This document shows, piece after piece, positions 7,415 to 10,234 of a stretch of 10,234 bases of DNA. This stretch comes from JBFYTX01 sp964442335 (GTDB lineage Bacteria; Chloroflexota; Dehalococcoidia; Dehalococcoidales; RBG-16-60-22): assembly GCA_964442335.1 (NCBI GenBank), contig CAYTZI010000079.1, forward strand, positions 1 through 10,234, written 5' to 3'. The notes under the pieces were generated by a model. It ran no database searches. It saw only the letters and a program-made list of their open reading frames with translations, and was not told where the DNA came from. Positions within the stretch are counted from its first letter, which is position 1; each line of letters starts with the position of its first letter. Made by a program: the position numbers and the translations under genes.

Positions 7415-8293
7415 CTAAAGAAGCGGCAAAACCGGCGGTGCAAGCTCGAGGCTGATATCCAGGGCTTTATAAGAGTGCGTTAGAGCGCCGACGGATATCA
7501 TGTCGACCCCTGTCATGGCCACCTGCCGGACGTTCTCCAGCGTAACCCCGCCGGAAGCCTCTATTTTCGCCCGGCCCGCCACCATGCCTATCACCCGGGT
7601 CATTTCATCGGCGTTCATGTTGTCCAGCATGATGATATCCGCGCCGGCTTTCAGGGCGTCGCCGGCTTCCGCGGCGCTCGTCACCTCCACCTCGATGGTC
7701 ATGCCCGCCGGCGTTTTGTCCCGCGCTCTGTCGATTATCTCTTCCAGGCTCATATCTCTGGCGCGTAAGGCGTTGATATGGTTGTCTTTAATCAGGACGG
7801 CGTCCGCGAGGTCCAACCGGTGGTTCTGTCCCCCGCCCATCCGCACCGCATACTTCTCCAGCAGGCGCAGGCCCGGCGTTGTCTTACGGGTATCATAAAT
7901 TTTAGCGCTGGTGCCGACAACCGCTTCTACGTACCGGGCTGTCAATGATGCGACTCCGCTGAGTCGCTGGAGAAAGTTGAGGGCGGTGCGTTCCGCCTTG
8001 AGAATGCCGCTGACGCTCCCGCTTATCCTGCCGGCGACATCGCCGGGTTTTACCTGTGTGCCGTCCTGAAGCAGGACTTCCACCCGCAGGGACGGCTCCA
8101 CGCGCTGGAAAACTTCTGCGGCGATTTCCATGCCGGCGAGGACGCCGTTTTCTTTGACCAGCAGCGAGGCCTCTCCAGCAAGGTCGGGGGGGATTAAAGC
8201 GCTGGTTGTGACGTCGCCGCTGCCGAGGTCCTCGGCAAGGGCGTTGTCGATAACCCTGTCGAGTTGATTTTTCGGTAGCTGTAGCGCGCCCAC
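7415..8293 (-). CDS. nadC: Nicotinate-nucleotide diphosphorylase (carboxylating), quinolinate phosphoribosyltransferase
   Basis: NadC converts quinolinate and phosphoribosyl pyrophosphate to nicotinate mononucleotide, the step where de novo NAD synthesis joins the salvage route. The 292 residues show the full family pattern: EDLGSGDVTT (21-30), the helix ERTALNFLQRLSGVA (101-115), DTRKTTPGLRLLEKYAV (134-150), GGGQNHR (153-159) with substrate-binding basic residues, and IKDNH (168-172). EVEVTS (201-206), MLDNM (222-226) and EASGGV (245-250) follow from the barrel strands. The start is GTG at 8293, which shares one base with the TAG stop of yajC (TAGTG). This indicates coupling, and no independent promoter or strong ribosome binding site is seen. 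No nadA or nadB is in the window. Confidence 0.96.
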   Translation of the reverse strand: MGALQLPKNQLDRVIDNALAEDLGSGDVTTSALIPPDLAGEASLLVKENGVLAGMEIAAEVFQRVEPSLRVEVLLQDGTQVKPGDVAGRISGSVSGILKAERTALNFLQRLSGVASLTARYVEAVVGTSAKIYDTRKTTPGLRLLEKYAVRMGGGQNHRLDLADAVLIKDNHINALRARDMSLEEIIDRARDKTPAGMTIEVEVTSAAEAGDALKAGADIIMLDNMNADEMTRVIGMVAGRAKIEASGGVTLENVRQVAMTGVDMISVGALTHSYKALDISLELAPPVLPLL

Positions 8294-8667
8294 TACTTCA
8301 AATCTTCGCGGCGGACGGCCACGCTGTTGCGGGCGACCCTCAAAGTGCCGCCGCCTTCAACCTTTATCACGACGCTGTCCTCGCTGACGTTGTCAATCGT
8401 GCCGTAGATGCCGCCGGCGGTGATGACTTTATCGCCCCTCTGGAGTTCCTTCATCATTTGCTCGTGCTCTTTCTGCCGTTTGCGCTGGGGACGAATCATC
8501 ACGAAGTAGAACAGCGCGAAGATGACGACCAGGAAGCCGAGCATGTACCAGGTGCTGTTGGAGTCGGTCGTCCCGCCGCTGTCGGTCGGCGTCAGGCACC
8601 CGCCGGCGAACACCAGCACCGCGACGAGCAGTCCGGCGACCAGTCCCGTTTTTAAAGCTATTTTCAT
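8293..8667 (-). CDS. yajC: Sec translocon accessory protein YajC, with an added lipoprotein-like N-terminus
   Basis: YajC associates with SecDF in the Sec export machinery. The diagnostic part is one membrane helix (about 41-58) followed by MIRPQRKRQKEHEQMMKELQ (57-76) and the small domain with GDKVITAGGIYGTI (78-91). This 124-residue version is unusual because a first hydrophobic stretch (8-22) ends in FAGGC with a cysteine at 24. It resembles a lipoprotein signal peptide, although position -3 is Ala rather than Leu. A Gly/Thr/Ser linker then joins it to the normal helix. The ATG at 8667 is supported by GGGGAGG directly upstream and overlaps the miaB stop as ATGA; an in-frame start at 8712 lies inside miaB and is rejected. 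secD and secF are not in the window. Confidence 0.9.
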   Translation of the reverse strand: MKIALKTGLVAGLLVAVLVFAGGCLTPTDSGGTTDSNSTWYMLGFLVVIFALFYFVMIRPQRKRQKEHEQMMKELQRGDKVITAGGIYGTIDNVSEDSVVIKVEGGGTLRVARNSVAVRREDLK

Positions 8668-9926
8668 CTTTCCTCCCCTAGTTCCTGTGTAATCTTGCCC
8701 TGCAGCGACCACGCGGTTGTATTGTCTATTCTGATGTTTACCAGCTTTCCGTAGTGGTCGCGGTCGCTGCTGAAAAAGACCGGTTTATCGGTACGAGTGC
8801 GCCCGTACCACCTGCCCCTTTTCCTGCCCTCCACCAGTATTTCTACCGTTTCGCCCCGCAGGCCGGAGTTCATTTCTCCCTGGACTCCCTCCTGGAGTCG
8901 CTCTATTTCCGCCAGCCTTGCTTTCTTCACGTCGGGGGGGACATCGTCGGCCAGCTCGCGGGCGGCTGCCGTGCCCGGCCGGGGCGAATAGGCCGCTACA
9001 TGAACTGTAGCAAACTTTATCTCCGAGAGCAAGTCCAACGTCTCCCGGAAGAGCGCATCGGTCTCGCCGGGGAACCCGACGATGATGTCGGTGCTGATGG
9101 CGATGCCGGGCACTCCTTCCCTTATTTGCCGGACAAGCCGGCGGTAATCGGCTACGGTATAGCCCCGCTTCATGGCTTTAAGAACAACATCGCTGCCGGC
9201 CTGCACCGGCAGGTTTATCTGCTCGCAGACCCTGTCCAGTCCGGCTATGGCCCCGATGAGCTTTCCGCTCATGTCCTTGGGGTGGTTGGTCAGAAAGCGG
9301 AGCCTCTCCAGTCCGCCGATGCCGTTTAAAATTTTTAGCAGGTCGGCCAGGCCGGGCTTTCCACTCAGGTCTCGACCGTAAGAGTCGACGTTCTGACCCA
9401 GCAGGACGACCTCTTTAGCCCCCCTCTTCACCAGCTCCCCGACCTCGCAGACGATTTCCTCTACGGGGCGGCTCCGCTCGCGGCCGCGCCGGAACGGGAC
9501 GATGCAGTAGGAGCAGAAGTTATCGCACCCCTGGCTGATGTTTACGTAAACTGAGGGCGCGGGGCGGCGGGGCATAGCAAGTTCGCCGGTTTCTTCCAGC
9601 CATGGCGGGTTGCCCCCCGCTTTAAAAAAATGGTCGATAAACGGGTAGCTATGGAATAGCCCGTCAATGCGGGAATCGACGAAGCAGCCGGTCACCGCCA
9701 TGACCGTGTCCGGCTTTTCCTTTTTAAGCCGGCGGAGGGCGTGGAGCTTATTGATAACGCGGTCCTCGGCGCTCTGCCGCACCACGCAGCTGTTCAGAAC
9801 AACAAGGTCGGCCTCGCCGATGTTTTTTGTAGCCGAATATCCCAGTTCCTCGAAGCGGGCGGCGAGCCTCTCCGATTCCGCTTTGTTCATCTGGCAGCCG
9901 ATAGTCCAGATATGATAGTGAGGCAT
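8664..9926 (-). CDS. miaB: tRNA-2-methylthio-N6-dimethylallyladenosine synthase MiaB
   Basis: MiaB is a radical SAM methylthiotransferase that converts i6A37 to ms2i6A37 in tRNAs reading UNN codons. The 420 residues show the three domains. An N-terminal domain carries auxiliary cluster cysteines C11 (TIGCQMNKAE), C47 (NSCVVR) and C81 (TGCF). The radical SAM barrel has CDNFCSYC (C134, C138, C141) and VPFRRGRERSR. A C-terminal TRAM domain (about 357-414) includes VEILVEGRKRGRWYGRT. LGQNVDSYG and NLPVQAGSD are also typical. The related t6A methylthiotransferase MtaB is the main alternative, but the overall motif set fits MiaB better. The ATG at 9926 has only a weak GGATGG upstream. The gene starts 53 nt after the 3' end of tRNA-Ser, on the same strand, and its stop overlaps the yajC start. 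Confidence 0.93.
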   Translation of the reverse strand: MPHYHIWTIGCQMNKAESERLAARFEELGYSATKNIGEADLVVLNSCVVRQSAEDRVINKLHALRRLKKEKPDTVMAVTGCFVDSRIDGLFHSYPFIDHFFKAGGNPPWLEETGELAMPRRPAPSVYVNISQGCDNFCSYCIVPFRRGRERSRPVEEIVCEVGELVKRGAKEVVLLGQNVDSYGRDLSGKPGLADLLKILNGIGGLERLRFLTNHPKDMSGKLIGAIAGLDRVCEQINLPVQAGSDVVLKAMKRGYTVADYRRLVRQIREGVPGIAISTDIIVGFPGETDALFRETLDLLSEIKFATVHVAAYSPRPGTAAARELADDVPPDVKKARLAEIERLQEGVQGEMNSGLRGETVEILVEGRKRGRWYGRTRTDKPVFFSSDRDHYGKLVNIRIDNTTAWSLQGKITQELGEER

Positions 9927-9955
9927 AAAAATTTTCCATCCAGGGGGAATGACTT

Positions 9956-9983
9956 GCCAGCCGAAGCTTCAGCGCAGGCTGGC
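9956..9983 (-). other. Hairpin spanning the tRNA-Ser 3' CCA and the miaB leader
   Basis: GCCAGCC (9956-9962) and GGCTGGC (9977-9983) are a perfect 7-bp inverted repeat, with the palindrome GAAGCTTC (9963-9970) in the loop. On the transcript the first arm begins in the tRNA discriminator and CCA. No U-tract follows, so it is not a standard terminator. It may affect 3' processing of the tRNA precursor or shape the miaB leader. This is a structural observation; function is inferred. Confidence 0.45.
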
Positions 9984-10071
9984 GGAGGGGGAGGGATTCG
10001 AACCCTCGTCCCCAGTTTCCCAGGGAAAGCGCTTAGCAGGCGCCCGCACTAGACCACTATGCGACCCCTCC
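9980..10071 (-). tRNA. tRNA-Ser (anticodon GCU)
   Basis: The minus strand folds as a complete class II tRNA of 92 nt. The 7-bp acceptor stem is GGAGGGG (10071-10065) paired with CCCCTCC, followed by discriminator G and an encoded CCA (9982-9980). The D arm is GCAU/GUGC. The anticodon stem GGCGC/GCGCU holds the loop CUGCUAA, with GCU at 10037-10035. A long variable arm (UUCCC...GGGGA) and the T arm GAGGG-UUCGAAU-CCCUC follow. The long variable arm and GCU anticodon identify serine, reading AGC and AGU. It would normally carry t6A at position 37 rather than the i6A that MiaB modifies. Confidence 0.97.
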
Positions 10072-10106
10072 GTGCGTGAAAAGCCCGGGTGATACTACAA
10101 CAGTTT

Positions 10107-10135
10107 ATTATATTATAACCGCGGGATATGCTCAA
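10107..10135 (-). promoter_or_regulatory. Sigma-70-type promoter for tRNA-Ser and probably miaB-yajC-nadC
   Basis: On the minus strand TTGAGC (10135-10130) is followed by a 17-nt spacer and a perfect TATAAT (10112-10107). A second overlapping TATAAT occupies 10117-10112. Transcription should start near 10100, about 29 nt before the mature tRNA 5' end. I see no other convincing promoter before miaB and no terminator after the tRNA, so this may drive the whole minus-strand block. Confidence 0.65.
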
Positions 10136-10179
10136 TGATAAGAGGTAATAGTTCTGTTTGTTTTTAGGTGTCGGTGACA

Positions 10180-10212
10180 ACCTCACCCCTTTATCCCCTC
10201 TCCAGCCAGAGG
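10180..10212. repeat. C/T-rich repeat fragment, possibly related to the left-end element
   Basis: A C/T-rich stretch containing CCTCACCCC and TTTATCCCCTCTCC (10190-10203) is followed by a weak 5-bp hairpin, CCTCT/AGAGG (10197-10212). The second word resembles the reverse complement of positions 6-20. I recall similar dispersed intergenic repeats in Chloroflexota genomes, but simple composition could also explain the likeness. The rest of 10136-10234 shows no gene start. Confidence 0.35.
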
Positions 10213-10234
10213 CATTGGTAATAATCCGCAGATA

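Noticed and set aside
7399..7420. CGCTAGCG palindrome (7406-7413) between dtd and nadC as a bidirectional terminator
   Set aside because: The dyad has no loop and no flanking A- or T-run, so it cannot form a usable terminator hairpin.
9741..10052. 103-codon plus-strand frame running through the tRNA
   Set aside because: Its C-terminal half is the translated antisense of tRNA-Ser (GGIRTLVPSFPGK), a well-known false protein, and the rest is antisense to miaB.

Overview
The window looks like part of a bacterial chromosome, moderately high in G+C, carrying housekeeping and DNA/RNA-maintenance genes. It holds eleven protein genes and one tRNA gene, densely packed, with several overlapping stop/start pairs. 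Gene content and the GC-rich hairpin repeats near both ends fit an anaerobic Chloroflexota lineage such as Dehalococcoidia. That placement is an inference from recollection of such genomes, not a search result.

Layout, left to right. Positions 1-171 are non-coding and begin with a GC-rich hairpin repeat. Positions 172-2758 (minus strand) form a two-gene unit: a DUF503 (YlxP-type) small protein followed by a MrfA-type DEAH helicase. It is read from a TTGACA-17-TAGATT promoter that sits so close to the ATG that the mRNA should be leaderless. Positions 2823-4094 (minus) encode a 12-helix MFS transporter that most likely starts at TTG behind a strong ribosome binding site. A divergent control region at 4095-4278 has a good promoter for the plus-strand block and a perfect GC palindrome just upstream of it.

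The plus-strand block (4279-7398) encodes a homocitrate-synthase-type aldol-condensing enzyme that is a candidate Re-citrate synthase, TrmO (tRNA t6A37 methylation), an endonuclease III-related DNA glycosylase lacking the lyase lysine, an FmdB-type zinc ribbon protein, and D-aminoacyl-tRNA deacylase. It converges on a minus-strand block (7415-10071) read in the order tRNA-Ser(GCU), miaB, yajC, nadC. A clear promoter lies upstream of the tRNA, and the three protein genes are joined by overlapping stop/start codons.

The main functional theme is tRNA: a tRNA gene, two enzymes acting on the anticodon-loop purine at position 37 (MiaB, TrmO) and a chiral proofreading deacylase. Two DNA-repair genes (MrfA and the HhH glycosylase), protein export (YajC) and NAD synthesis (NadC) complete the set. 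I see no phage, transposase, CRISPR, toxin-antitoxin or defence island, and nothing that amounts to a new multi-gene system. The observations most worth following are the Re-citrate synthase candidate, the predicted leaderless transcript, the hairpin across the tRNA 3' end, and the unusual YajC N-terminus.
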